Assembly (NCBI GenBank): GCA_949130485.1
Contig: OX422199.1
Span: 5,946,902 to 6,010,901, forward strand
Origin: Agelas oroides
Taxonomy: Eukaryota > Porifera > Demospongiae > Agelasida > Agelasidae
Length of the DNA stretch: 64,000 nt
Direction of reading: 5' to 3'
Shown: in pieces, positions 1-11,857 of the stretch
Position numbering within the stretch: the stretch's first letter is position 1
Layout of the letters: the number at the start of each line of letters is the position of its first letter
Translations under genes and position numbers: made by a program
Notes under the pieces: model-generated
Seen by the model: only the letters and a program-made list of their open reading frames with translations
Database searches by the model: none
Told to the model about the DNA's origin: nothing

Positions 1-49
1 GAGCAGAGTATATATCCTTGACTGTATCTGTTATTGATCTGGTATTCAG

Positions 50-1482
50 GACATCTGCTCAAGGTTTCAGGACTGTATGCCATCACCTGTACTTGAAACT
101 GTACTGGAAGCACTCACTATTGTTGGGGTGGCCCTTTCCCTGATTGGGATTGTTGCTACTATTGTCACCTTGCTTCTGTTCAAGTGAGTCTCAGTGCGGA
201 GTCATCCAAAACTGTAGGTCTTACAAGCCAAAAAATTTCTATTATACATACAGGAAGCTGCGTAACAGAGATGCCACCAAGTTTCATATCCAGCTCTGCA
301 TTGCTTTGTTCGGCATGCTGATTGTCTTTGTCTGTGGTATTAACCGAACAAGTGTCTATGGAGGCTGTGTGCTCGTGTCTATTCTGGTCCACTACTTCAC
401 ACTGTCGTCTGTGATGTGGATGGGGGCAGAGGCTGTGCTCATGTTTCAAAAGTTGGTCCTTGTGTTCCGACATACCACTACCAAATTCATTATTGCTGTG
501 TCACTCATCTGCTGGTGTAAGTGTAGATTAGACTATAACAGCAAGCCACTAGCTTCATTAATTTTTTGAGTCAGCCAGCAGTTTGTTTCCTTCAAAGCTG
601 GAAGTTGAGTCTGCGAACAAGATTAGCTTCAAATAGTCTGAAGTTGGTAGGTATTGAAATGTGCTAGTGCTTGGTCACCCTGTCACATTTAGTTTTACCA
701 CACACTTTACCTCCCTCTTTCCTCCTTCCTCATCCTACGTAGTGGTACCAATCATTCCTGTGGTGATTCCAGTGGCTGTAGACCTTGCAGATGCAGTCAG
801 CCGAGACCTTGTTGTACGCAGGCCCACAGCAGAAATCCAAGGATTGTAAGTTGCTGAATGCTAGCACATGACACTTGTATTCAATACCAAGCAATCTTAG
901 TTAATAATAATTGGTGTTCTCATTCCTCCCTCCAGCTGCTTTGTCTTTGACCCTGCAGTATTCTTTGGTGCCTTCCTGGGCCCCATCTTTGCTATCTTGA
1001 TCTTCAATGTTGTCATCTTTGTCATGGTGATTGGGGTCCTCATCACACACACTCGAAACACACTTGAACATACCAAACAACAAATGGACAAGAAAACCGC
1101 CATCAGATTGCTCATCAGTATTGCAGGTGTCATGTTCCTCTTTGGTCTAACGTGGCTCTTTGGTGCACTTACTGTCACTGGATTTGGTGACTCCAGAGCT
1201 TCGACTGCCTTCCAAGTTCTCTTTGTGATCCTCAATGCTTTTCAGGGTTTCTTCATCTTCCTGTTCTTCTGTGTGTTCAGCAAGGATGCACGAGATTCTT
1301 GGTTAGAGCTGCTTCCTTGTGGCTGCAAACGATCCAAGTCATTGCATCCAACACAAGCAGCTAAACATGGTGCCTCTGGAAGCAATGCAAAGGTTAAGAT
1401 TGCTGAAACAAACCTTACTAACCCAACCATCTCCAGCAACAGCGGGCACAACTCAAGCACTGATGACCTCATTGATGCTTAA
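50..1482 (+). CDS. Adhesion-type G-protein-coupled receptor, 3' part (TM1 to C-terminus)
   Basis: Four exons fit GT-AG splicing and phase: 50-183, 254-516, 743-845 and 936-1482, together 348 codons plus TAA; the 5' part lies outside the window. TM1 (LTIVGVALSLIGIVATIVTL) ends exon 1. Exon 2 holds TM2 and a TM3 with HYFTLSSVMWMGAEA, which matches the HYFxLssxxWMxxEa signature of family B2 receptors. Exon 3 carries TM4 (IIPVVIPVAV). Exon 4 carries TM5, the TM6 signature GLTWLFGAL and TM7 LNAFQGFFIFLFF, then a Ser/Asn-rich cytoplasmic tail. These motifs are typical of adhesion GPCRs, which are autoproteolysed at a GPS motif just before TM1; that motif and the ectodomain are not in view. Ligand and G-protein coupling cannot be inferred. 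Family call is firm, orthology unknown. Confidence 0.9.
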
Positions 1483-2581
1483 AATCATTCATTACCGCCA
1501 AAACTATATACTTTTTCTTTCCCATAGTCATACACTCAGAAATGTGTGACACTAGTTTTTTCAGTCACGTATAGTTTCATGCATCATTATACAATATTTC
1601 AAATTCAGTTATAGTTACTGCCTGACCATTTGTAAAAATTCTAGCACTCATGTTGCTTTCTCTATTACCCAGGCAGTGTGTATGTACTCCACTTGTAAAT
1701 CTTGAAGTTGTGTGTCAAGTGGGGGAGCACCAACACCGCTGGCACATCGGTGTTCGAAATTGTGTGTCAAGTGGGGGAGGGGACTTGTCAATCAGTATGG
1801 AATGCATCAACTATACAGTTTAGTAGTTTTCAACATATGAGTAGAAGTGCTAAGTAAACATGAGGGATTAATAATACATTACTGTTCTACATTGGAGAGT
1901 CTGTCACAATATAGTCTAGTTGGAGAGATGGCATAATAGCCTCAGAGCCAACCTGAGCTGCTCTAAAGTACCAAACGTATTGGGAAGTATTCTCTGCACT
2001 TGTGCAGAAGCTTTTTGCATTTCCATTTACTGTGCCCTGCCATGTGCCGCACGCCACACCACTAAAGACATAGTCATGCACCTCTTGATTATTGTGTATT
2101 AGCATTTTGTCCACTGCATGAGTGACTTTGTATAATACAGCAGAAGATGTGGCTTGCTGATTGTTCCTGCATTTAGAGTAGTAACTACTTGTATAGTACT
2201 AATAGCGTAGTTGAAGTACAGCTACTTTCAGTAAGCTAATATAGTGTTGTACTTTATATAATGTTAGAATATCAGAACAGTACATCCTCCATATGTACTG
2301 CATGACAGAAAGGATAGAATTCCCCCCACACCGATCATATGTCAAGGTTGTTAAAGGAATCAACAGAATTGTATAGGAAACTAAAAATTACTCAGGTAGA
2401 CAGTAGAATGAGTACCCATAACTCAGAAAAGAATTTTACACGGAAACAATTTGGAATTTATTTGCACTGCTCATAGACAACTTTACCATACAGACTACAC
2501 ACTCAAATGTGAAATAAACACATAGTAGCAAACGTCTGACCACAAATACAAGTTATTAATAATAATGAGCACCCAAACTGT
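1483..2581. other. Intergenic, 3' flank of the GPCR gene
   Basis: No convincing coding exon. A GTGTCAAGTGGGGGAG motif occurs twice (about 1712 and 1763). The short reading frames on both strands show no domain or codon-like pattern. Confidence 0.5.
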
Positions 2582-3558
2582 TCATATTGGAGCTTGGAGT
2601 GTGAAGCATGTAAGGTGCCTGCTGTAGTGTGAAGCATGTAAGGTGCCTGCTGTAGTGTGAAGGATGTAAGGTGCCTGCTGGACTGTGAAGCATGTAAGGT
2701 GCCTGCTGTAGTGTGAAGGATGTAAGGTGCCTGCTGTAGTGTGAAGTATGTAAGGTGCCTGCTGTAGTGTGAAGGATGTAAGGTGCCTGCTGTACTGTGA
2801 AGTATGTAAGATGCCTGCTGTACTGTGAAGTATGTAAGGTGCCTGCTGTACTGTGAAGTATGTAAGGTGCCTGCTGTACTGTGAAGTATGTAAGGTGCCT
2901 GCTGTACTGTGAAGTATGTAAGGTGCATGCTGTACTGTGAAGTATGTAAGGTGCCTGCTGTACTGTGAAGTATGTAAGGTGGATGCTGTACTGTGAAGGA
3001 TGTAAGGTGCCTGCTGTACTGTGAAGGATGTAAGGTGCCTGCTGTACTGTGAAGTATGTAAGGTGCCTGCTGTACTGTGAAGCATGGTAAGGTGCCTGCT
3101 GTACTGTGAAGGATGTAAGGTGCCTGCTGTACTGTGAAGTATGTAAGGTGCATGCTGTACTGTGAAGGATGTAAGGTGCCTGCTGTACTGTGAAGGATGT
3201 AAGGTGTCTGCTGTACTGTGAAGGATGTAAGGTGCCTGCCGTACTGTGAAGTATGTAAGGTGCCTGCTGTACTGTGAAGTATGTAAGGTGCCTGCTGTAT
3301 TGTGAAGTATGTAAGGTGCCTGCTGTACTGTGAAGCATGTAAGGTGCCTGCTGTACTGTGAAGTATGTAAGGTGCCTGCTGTACTGTGAAGTATGTAAGG
3401 TGCCTGCTGTACTGTGAAGGATGTAAGGTGGATGCTGTAGTGTGAAGTATGTAAGGTGCCTGCCGTACTGTGAAGTATGTAAGGTGCCTGCTGTACTGTG
3501 AAGTATGTAAGGTGCCTGCTGTACTGTGAAGTATGTAAGGTGGATGCTGTATTGTATG
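2582..3558. repeat. 28-bp minisatellite, about 35 copies
   Basis: Tandem units of 28 bp built around TGTGAAGTATGTAAGGTGCC, with point variants (CATG/TATG/GATG, TAGTG/TACTG, GGATGC/GCCTGC) scattered between units. One unit near 3086 has a 1-bp insertion. The array begins about 15 bp beyond the stop codon of the reverse-strand membrane gene, so it probably lies in that gene's 3' untranslated region or just after it. Because 28 = 3x9+1, all three reverse frames read the same cyclic 28-residue peptide without stops, which creates long spurious reading frames. Confidence 0.95.
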
Positions 3559-3573
3559 AGCTGTATAGCTGTA

Positions 3574-6500
3574 TCAGTCAGTAAGAAGTGGCTCACGAAG
3601 TTCCACAAATGTCACAGTTGGGGCAGCAACAGCAGGGCAAGCAGGGGTACCCGCAGAACCAAGCAGCTCTCCATTTGTAATTGATATGGCATGTAGCTTC
3701 TGGGAATTGTGTTTCTTCCTCTGGTAGTTGATAAAACATCTTGTCTTCTTCACCCGTTGAAATGAAACTACCAGGAATGATGCAAGAAATACAAGTGCAC
3801 ATGAACCAACCATGGTGTAGCTTGCAACTGCTTGGTAGTGCTGGAGAAGTGTCTCGTCTGAAAACATGTACTGATTGAAAAGTGTCCATGATGCAAAGAT
3901 CTCCAAGTTGATGAGATAGAAGCTCTCAAGAATATTCAAACCTGTTTTGTTGTAGATGCCACGTACAGTGAATGGTATGATGGCCAACAGTACAAGTTGA
4001 GTAACAAGCAAGTTCACTCCTGGATCTCCAAGCGTATTGAATGCAAAACAAGTTAAGAGCACAACTCTAACCAGGAGCAGCACTCCTGTCCAAAACCTGT
4101 ACCTGTTCTTGTATGGCCCCTGGTAGGCATCCAGCAGTGGTTTGATTTTATTCACAAACTTTACAATGTAGTATTGTCTCCTTGACTGCAGGAAAGGAGC
4201 TGCTAATAAAAGTATAGTCAGTGGAATGATGTACGCAACAAGAAACAGCAGCGCAGCAAGGAAGAGGGGAATGTGTTTTCCATTCAGGAATCTGACGTTA
4301 CCATCATAGAGCCACACTGTTAGTGCTTCTCCATCCTCAACTTGGACATGGGTGAATGAAAAAGCTGTAATGATTGTACGCTGCAGTTTGGCATATGAGA
4401 GGATGAAAAGAGTTGCAAGTACTGGGACAGATGAGTTGCCTGACAATTTTGCGATGGTGATTGAGTATCTACTCAGGATAATGATTGCCAGTACAATTAC
4501 CCAGACAAACGTTGGAAAAGCAAACTGCAGCCAGGTCTTGACATAGCCATCTAGTCCATTGTAGAAACAAGTCTCAATTCCTAGGTCAATATTTAGCCAG
4601 GCAACAAACACCGAGAGAAAGGATTGTTTCGGAAAGAAGGTGGCATCATTAGCCTTCACTATATTTGCATAAAAGATCAGTCCATTGATGATTCCTGAGG
4701 CAACGGTAAAATCCAATGCATTCAGTATGACCACAAGAACAATGCCAGCTACAAGAAACGCTACTATGAGACTCAAGTATTTGTGGGAACATTTCAGGCA
4801 CTGTGAAGATCCAAGAGCAAGGCTGAGACCAGGTTTACAGGCTCCACAGAGGATCCCTGCACGCTGAAAGGCACATTGTGAGTCAGTTTTAGTGAGGCTG
4901 ACATTTTTCGCAAATGGGTTGCAGTAATCGAATGGGCAGAAGTTATGAATAAGCAGCTTTTGTGATGTATTATCATATGAAATCCAGGCTCTTCTTTCCT
5001 TGGTGATTGTTTGTGTTGCTGTATCACAACTGAAGATTCTTGGCTTACTGAGAATGAAAGGAGAACAATCACAGATGTATGGAGAAGTCTTTGTCAGTTT
5101 AAAACCAACTTCACACCCCTTTATTTTCAGGGATATGACAAATGGCTGGAGGTTTTTTTCTTCAATCATAAACAGTTTCATCTCTGTTTCAGCTGGCACT
5201 TGGTATACATTCATTTCATACTTGAGGTTTGTACATGTTTTGCCGACAGACTGAACAACTTGAGTTTGAGGAAGTGAAACAACAGTGGCATCGCTGGGAT
5301 ACCAATGGACATTGACTTGTGTAGTTCCATTATAAGTGCCAACTGCTGCTACAGGAATGCTGAAAGAAGCACCTGGGTAAATTGAAACATTATACTCACT
5401 TTGATAGTAGATGGGTGTGTTGTTCCGGCACAGACACAGAACAGTCGGATTAGATGCTATTTCTGAAAGTGCCCATGGTTGAGGTATTCCAAAGAATTCA
5501 GTGAAATTGTCACAATGAAGAGCATAAGAAAAGTGGTGTACATTATTCATATATATGGAATCCCCACCTTCATCTGCTTTGTTGTCAATTATACTCAGTT
5601 TGCTGCCTAGTTTCTTTGTAATGACACAATATTTAAAGCAAGCACCAATACTTGTTACACTGGTTTTACCTGTTCTGGTTTGAAGTCCTTTCAATTCATT
5701 TGCTGCATCTGTTTGAATGTATAAGGCACCACCACGATGTAGAGCTCTGTTTCTGAAAAAGTTCACTGTAGCATCTGCCTTAAGAGTAATTCTTTGTTTC
5801 ACTAAAATACCACCGTTAGTATACTGTGTGGTTGATATTGCACCTCCATTGGTGCCACTGTTGTTGTAGAACAAATTACTTCCATGGAAGAACACAAATG
5901 TGTTGAATAATTGGAGTGCAGTTAAAGTATTGTTAGCAAAAGTACAGTGCAAGAAATGTAGCTGTACTCCCACAGAGTAGACAACTGAGTTAATAGGTGC
6001 ATTTGAGTACGTATAATCCTCAGGAGAATAAAGCATAAAATTGTTTGCAAATGAAGAGTTGTACACTATTACTTTATAGGAAGGACCGTTACCATCACAG
6101 TTGTGGAACTTGACAATTCCGTTTCTCCGAAGAGATCCCACAGAAAACTTCTCTTGTATACTATCATATGTTGAGTAAGCAAAACTGGAATTGTGAATTT
6201 CAACATGAAATCTTGCAGAAAAACATTTGGAGCCACCAATCATAAAGGAGCTCGTTGTTGCTTGGTAAAAAGCAAAGGAGACATTGATGAGCTGAAGCAG
6301 GCCACTGGTCTGATCACTGGGGCCAGTATTGGACAAGTGCAGTCCTAATCCAGTTTGTTGAAATATTTTGGCTGTTCCATTTTGAATTGTGGTATTAAGA
6401 AGAATAATTCTGGAGCTACCATTAAGATGACTACCCAGTTGAATGTATACATTCGGTCCATTGTTCTGCTCTATTATGCAACTGTCAATGATGATAGCAA

Positions 6501-7173
6501 CAGTATAAGTAGTTTGTGAAAAGCTCATTCTCACACCACCAGATTGTGCATGACTTATCCTTGTATTAAGGATCTTTAGTATAGGAAAACCGGTACTCTG
6601 AGACCATGCAAAGTCATTGTATTCAATTTTTACATTGCTACTACTGGCATTGTTGAAGTGGCATTGTGTAATCACTGGATTGCTGATGGCATTTCTGATG
6701 TGAAGGCCATAGCCATTGCTCTGATAAATGTGGACGTGGGAAAGGAGAAAATATTGTGCAGTGTCTATAAGTATTGAGTTCCACTTATTCTGGACAAAAG
6801 AAATACCTCCTATTCGCAGTCTTGTAACATTGATGAATGAAAATGCAGCACGCTCTATTGTAGTAGCAGGAACTGTATTGCCATGGTCATGTGTCACTTT
6901 GCCAAGAAGAGTTAGGTTATGTACATCTTTGGTTAAGGAGGTACGGAAGGCTGAACTATCATACGTACCTGCCTGGAACTTTACCAGTGTATTAGACGTG
7001 AAACAAGTGGAAATGCTCTGCAGGCATTTCTCCAGTGTTGCGCACTCTGTTCCCAAACCATGGCAGGTTGTAGCATTGTGGACAATGGTCACAGTTCTTA
7101 CCGCAGTTGTGTCATCTAGCAGAACCAAGGCAGCAAATGCAAGCTGCAGAAGAATACACCCTCCAAAACCCAT
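3574..7173 (-). CDS. Secreted-type parallel beta-helix ectodomain fused to a multipass membrane domain
   Basis: One uninterrupted 1199-codon frame. It starts with a signal peptide (hydrophobic residues about 5-22), followed by some 740 residues rich in N-glycosylation sequons and in short repeating strands of the kind seen in right-handed parallel beta-helix proteins (blocks such as NCDGNGPSYKVIVYNSSFANN). A cysteine block CGACKPGLSLALGSSQCLKC (about 770-795) precedes some eight or nine hydrophobic helices from about residue 797 to 1140, then a charged tail. This arrangement is familiar to me from large uncharacterised proteins of sponges and other early animals; no biochemical role is established. 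A cell-surface sensor or adhesion role is plausible inference. Lack of introns is unusual beside the intron-rich neighbours. It ends directly against the 28-bp minisatellite. Confidence 0.85.
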   Translation of the reverse strand: MGFGGCILLQLAFAALVLLDDTTAVRTVTIVHNATTCHGLGTECATLEKCLQSISTCFTSNTLVKFQAGTYDSSAFRTSLTKDVHNLTLLGKVTHDHGNTVPATTIERAAFSFINVTRLRIGGISFVQNKWNSILIDTAQYFLLSHVHIYQSNGYGLHIRNAISNPVITQCHFNNASSSNVKIEYNDFAWSQSTGFPILKILNTRISHAQSGGVRMSFSQTTYTVAIIIDSCIIEQNNGPNVYIQLGSHLNGSSRIILLNTTIQNGTAKIFQQTGLGLHLSNTGPSDQTSGLLQLINVSFAFYQATTSSFMIGGSKCFSARFHVEIHNSSFAYSTYDSIQEKFSVGSLRRNGIVKFHNCDGNGPSYKVIVYNSSFANNFMLYSPEDYTYSNAPINSVVYSVGVQLHFLHCTFANNTLTALQLFNTFVFFHGSNLFYNNSGTNGGAISTTQYTNGGILVKQRITLKADATVNFFRNRALHRGGALYIQTDAANELKGLQTRTGKTSVTSIGACFKYCVITKKLGSKLSIIDNKADEGGDSIYMNNVHHFSYALHCDNFTEFFGIPQPWALSEIASNPTVLCLCRNNTPIYYQSEYNVSIYPGASFSIPVAAVGTYNGTTQVNVHWYPSDATVVSLPQTQVVQSVGKTCTNLKYEMNVYQVPAETEMKLFMIEEKNLQPFVISLKIKGCEVGFKLTKTSPYICDCSPFILSKPRIFSCDTATQTITKERRAWISYDNTSQKLLIHNFCPFDYCNPFAKNVSLTKTDSQCAFQRAGILCGACKPGLSLALGSSQCLKCSHKYLSLIVAFLVAGIVLVVILNALDFTVASGIINGLIFYANIVKANDATFFPKQSFLSVFVAWLNIDLGIETCFYNGLDGYVKTWLQFAFPTFVWVIVLAIIILSRYSITIAKLSGNSSVPVLATLFILSYAKLQRTIITAFSFTHVQVEDGEALTVWLYDGNVRFLNGKHIPLFLAALLFLVAYIIPLTILLLAAPFLQSRRQYYIVKFVNKIKPLLDAYQGPYKNRYRFWTGVLLLVRVVLLTCFAFNTLGDPGVNLLVTQLVLLAIIPFTVRGIYNKTGLNILESFYLINLEIFASWTLFNQYMFSDETLLQHYQAVASYTMVGSCALVFLASFLVVSFQRVKKTRCFINYQRKKHNSQKLHAISITNGELLGSAGTPACPAVAAPTVTFVELREPLLTD

Positions 7174-9500
7174 AGTACCAATTAACTGCAGAGAGTGAAA
7201 ACAGATGAAACGTTAACAGCCTTTTTCTAAATGTCTAATTATACAAAAGTTATATATTTCAATAACCTTTCTGAAATCCAGTATCAATTCTCTCCTTTGT
7301 GGGACTATAAACTTATGTACCAGTATATATGCAGACCTGCAGGGATATGAGGTAATCCTGGAAGTATGCCTATAATCCCCATGGGCTTAAAATTTTATTT
7401 ACAAAACTCTTGCAGTTTATTCTGAAACTGGTTGTTGGAAAAGTCTCATAACAGGTATTAAGCTAACCAGATTGGCTTAGCTACAGCAAACACATTCTAC
7501 ACAACTATGCCTAATGTCACCATGACTCTGTAGGGTCGTACCATCTTTTAAGTGCCAGTGGGGGAACTATAATATATGGAGATCAGTAAAGGGAGGCGGG
7601 AAGGGCAAATTTTAAACATTATTATTGGTAGCCACCTAGAAGAAAAGAAAAAAAAACACTTTTGCAGTTGTTTTTTTAACTCATGTAGTTTATTCAGAAA
7701 GTGAGACTGGAAAGCAGTGCAATTTAATGGTTGATTCTGAAAGTGTAATGGAGTATGATTGTGTGAAAAAAATAATAAAATAATAAGCCAGATAGGTTTA
7801 GCTACAGTTCAGAGCTAGATTGTAATTCCTTGTATTCCCTTCCTACATCTTTCTAATTATGAAGTTAAACCTAGCTGCACTCTTCACTTTTTGGTGTGGG
7901 GGATATAGATCAGAAAGCTATTGGAGGATCCCATGTCCAGCTGTCCATTGAGCTGTTACTGTTGTTCAAATGTTGCCAAGTACAAATTTGTGGCTGGCTT
8001 ATTGAAAGACGTTTCTCTGTTAGCAAACTAACTTTTTCCAATGTTTTGACCAGTTTTATTCCAAGGTAAAGAAGTGAAAAATATTTGCACTACTAAGGGT
8101 ATTGGAGATCAAAGTTGGTGAAATTGCTACAGCAATCAATCAATCAACAACTCACTGTCATGCAATCAATTCTCACAAGGTCAATTGTCACCAGATTAAC
8201 TCTGCACAAAGTTAACTATTCATGTTACATGAGATCAACTTGCCACAAGGTCCATGGCAATTTTAAGGTTATTTTATATCAAGTAAACACTCCACAAACA
8301 TGTAAGAATTTCTACCCAAAATTACTGCATTCTTTCTGCCAGGAATTATGCAGTCAGCTTGGCACCTTTACACAGCAAGAGTACATAATCTTTTATAACA
8401 TACTTGACTTGACCTGAGGGAGGTTGGCAACTACAAAAGTGTAATCTGAATTAAAGGCCACAAAGAATCACATTAAAGGCTGGCACACAAGACTCAAGAA
8501 AGTACAGGTAGTTGTCATCTGAAGTTTATCCAGAGTTTTGTAGAGAAAGATAATCAATTTAAGCAGTTTTCCCTGAAGGGTTACCAAATTAACAACAATT
8601 ATTGATGTTTTGATTGAATGTTTAAAAGTATAAGTGAAAATAACACCAATATGTACTGCAAAAGACACGCATCATTGTAGGTCAAAGGATTGGTCTTTCC
8701 CTTCTGTTTCCTCATCACTGCAGTCTGGCAACCTAGGGATAGTACATGTAGTTTCTTACCTTGCCATGCATGGTCCAGCATCACTGTCTCTCCCAGTTGG
8801 TAGGGTTGTGATTCTCCTGTACATGCTACACTACGGCTGACTTCTTCATCCTCCTCTCACAGGCATCCCAGTGCTCTGTTAGTCGTCTTGTCTCTAGCCT
8901 TTGGTTAAGTCTGAACATGCAAGGTAACAATGCAGACCTTGCACCCAGGTTCTTCTTCTCATTTTTTTTTGCCCTATCAGTAAAACTAGAGTGGTAGCAT
9001 TGCATGGAACAATGCATTATTTTACTGGCTATAATTGTATCGTGCAGATATGCACAATATTTTGCCCTATCCCCAGGATCTGTGTGGATAACAACCAGTA
9101 ATGTCATGTTTATGCATGCAGGGCAGAAAAAAAATTTCAGCCCACCACTAGTATAGAGCTTAGATATGGTCTTCCAGCTTTGTGCTGCTAACTACTGGTT
9201 ACAAGCAAAAGATTAGTAAACAGTAAGAGCTTTTCCCTAGAGAAAATGAAGCACACAAGTAACTATTTGCTTTGAGTCTAATGTTAAGAAAACATCAGGT
9301 TACGTATGTAAACATTTCATGCGACTGGGACAAACATGCTTTTGTGTAAATCTTTGGGGACCATTCCCTAAAATTACAGATGTACACACTCATTGGCTTA
9401 TTTCAAGGGACAAAACCGGTACTGCATAAATGTTCTGAATGTATATGCTTGTGAGATATTGCCATCTATGACATCTAGTTTCCATACTTACGATTCCAAT
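7174..9500. other. Gene-free interval upstream of the beta-helix gene
   Basis: This should hold the promoter of the reverse-strand beta-helix gene (just above 7173). AT-rich, with homopolymer runs (about 7650-7680, 8950, 9125) and a short CAATCAATCAATCAAC run near 8135. No exon with splice sites and a recognisable domain on either strand. Confidence 0.4.
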
Positions 9501-11009
9501 GTAATGGTGCTAGACTGACCTACAAACATCCAATGGTGCTAGACTGACCTACAAACATCCAATGGTGCTAGACTGACCTATACAAACATCCAATGGTGCT
9601 AGACTGACCTACAAACATCCAATGGTGCTAGACTGACCTATACAAACATCCAATGGTGCTAGACTGACCTATACAAACATCCAATGGTGCTAGACTGACC
9701 TACAAACATCCAATGGTGCTAGACTGACCTATACAAACATCCAATGGTGCTAGACTGACCTACAAACATCCAATGGTGCTAGACTGACCTACAAACATCC
9801 AATGGTGCTAGACTGACCTACAAACATCCAATGGTGCTAGACTGACCTATACAAACATCCAATGGTGCTAGACTGACCTACAAACATCCAATGGTGCTAG
9901 ACTGACCTATACAAACATCCAATGGTGCTAGACTGACCTACAAACATCCAATGGTGCTAGACTGACCTACAAACATCCAATGGTGCTAGACTGACCTACA
10001 AACATCCAATGGTGCTAGACTGACCTACAAACATCCAATGGTGCTAGACTGACCTACAAACATCCAATGGTGCTAGACTGACCTACAAACATCCAATGGT
10101 GCTAGACTGACCTACAAACATCCAATGGTGCTAGACTGACCTACAAACATCCAATGGTGCTAGACTGACCTACAAACATCCAATGGTGCTAGACTGACCT
10201 ATACAAACATCCAATGGTGCTAGACTGACCTACAAACATCCAATGGTGCTAGACTGACCTACAAACATCCAATGGTGCTAGACTGACCTACAAACATCCA
10301 ATGGTGCTAGACTGACCTACAAACATCCAATGGTGCTAGACTGACCTACAAACATCCAATGGTGCTAGACTGACCTATACAAACATCCAATGGTGCTAGA
10401 CTGACCTACAAACATCCAATGGTGCTAGACCGACCTATACAAACATCCAATGGTGCTAGACTGACTTACAAACATCCAATGGTGCTAGACTGACCTACAA
10501 ACATCCAATGGTGCTAGACTGACCTATACAAACATCCAATGGTGCTAGACTGACCTACAAACATCCAATGGTGCTAGACTGACCTATACAAACATCCAAT
10601 GGTGCTAGACTGACCTACAAACATCCAATGGTGCTAGACTGACCTACAAACATCCAATGGTGCTAGACTGACCTACAAACATCCAATGGTGCTAGACTGA
10701 CCTACAAACATCCAATGGTGCTAGACTGACCTACAAACATCCAATGGTGCTAGACTGACCTACAAACATCCAATGGTGCTAGACTGACCTACAAACATCC
10801 AATGGTGCTAGACTGACCTACAAACATCCAATGGTGCTAGACTGACCTACAAACATCCAATGGTGCTAGACTGACCTATACAAACATCCAATGGTGCTAG
10901 ACTGACCTACAAACATCCAATGGTGCTAGACTGACCTATACAAACATCCAATGGTGCTAGACTGACCTACAAACATCCAATGGTGCTAGACTGACCTACA
11001 AACATCCAA
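9501..11009. repeat. 29/31-bp minisatellite, about 51 copies, nearly identical
   Basis: Units read CAATGGTGCTAGACTGACCT then ACAAACATC (29 bp, type A) or ATACAAACATC (31 bp, type B). I count about 13 B units among about 51. Apart from the AT indel I see only two substitutions in the array (CGACC near 10430, GACTT near 10464). B units cluster in A/B alternations at 9570-9910, 10370-10590 and 10870-10945, separated by pure A runs. Homogeneity implies very recent expansion or conversion. Confidence 0.97.
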
Positions 11010-11857
11010 TGTGCACACATTGTAAACAGTAGCTTCCAAGTAGCCAAAACTACTCTCAGAGCCTTTGCAATGTCAGTTGAAGTGTAGCTATACAAGCCAA
11101 AACTATTCTCAGAGCCTTTGCAATGTCAGTTAAAGTGTAGCTATACAAGTGTATTGAGAAGCTGGACAATGGTGCCACATTCAGATAATTGCACACTGTA
11201 AACTCTTTCTAAAATATAAAGATAAACTCATAGATTTCTGCAACTACCCACATACTGCTTTGTGTCTTATACTTTACTGCAAATAGGTAAACTATGAGCT
11301 GATTCACCTCCAAAATTAAGATTATTAATCAATTAGCACTTTATCTTAACTAGCACAATAAAATTTGGTGATTAGACAATTCGATCTGGGATTTACAGCA
11401 TATTTTAATGTCTATCATAGCTTTACTTGTTTCATGTTTTCTCAGATAACAGAAGTAGCTAGCACCACAGTAGTCCAATACCTAGGCTACCGGTACACTC
11501 TTTCATAAGTAGCAGCAAAGCAGCACTGTCATACTGAAGCTTGAACTCATCATGGATGCTTTTCTACACCTTCTAATCATTGCATTAAGGCCGCTCAAAT
11601 TCTTGTTAAATGATGTACTAAGAAGCAATATTGACCTACAATACCTATAGTCATAACTAACACCTAACTATGTGCACTCACCAGACTTGTTACATGTGCT
11701 TTCTGCAGTATTAACTAATGCTAATTTGTTTACCATTGCCTTGATTATAGCAACATCCAATGGTTGATGATATAACATCAAAAACTTTTGAAGAATGACA
11801 AATTGTTGCATGCAGGATAATGACAATAGATACGTATACATGGGCAAAGCTCGTAGC
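11010..11857. other. Gene-free interval with a 53-bp tandem duplication
   Basis: A 53-bp unit (GCCAAAACTACTCTCAGAGC onward) occurs twice, at 11043-11095 and 11096-11148, with few differences. The rest lies beyond the kelch stop codon (reverse strand) and probably includes its 3' UTR. No other gene seen. Confidence 0.5.

Noticed and set aside
2503-3608. Long reverse frames (up to 350 codons) encoding Tyr/His-rich repeats
   Set aside because: They are products of a stop-free 28-bp tandem repeat present in all three frames; no start context or flanking domain.
6728-7198. Plus-strand frame of 156 codons opposite the signal-peptide end of the membrane protein
   Set aside because: Antisense shadow of a much longer, domain-bearing reverse-strand frame.
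9501-11009. Possible CRISPR-like array of about 29-bp repeats
   Set aside because: Units abut directly with no unique spacers, and the surrounding genes are those of an animal; it is a minisatellite.
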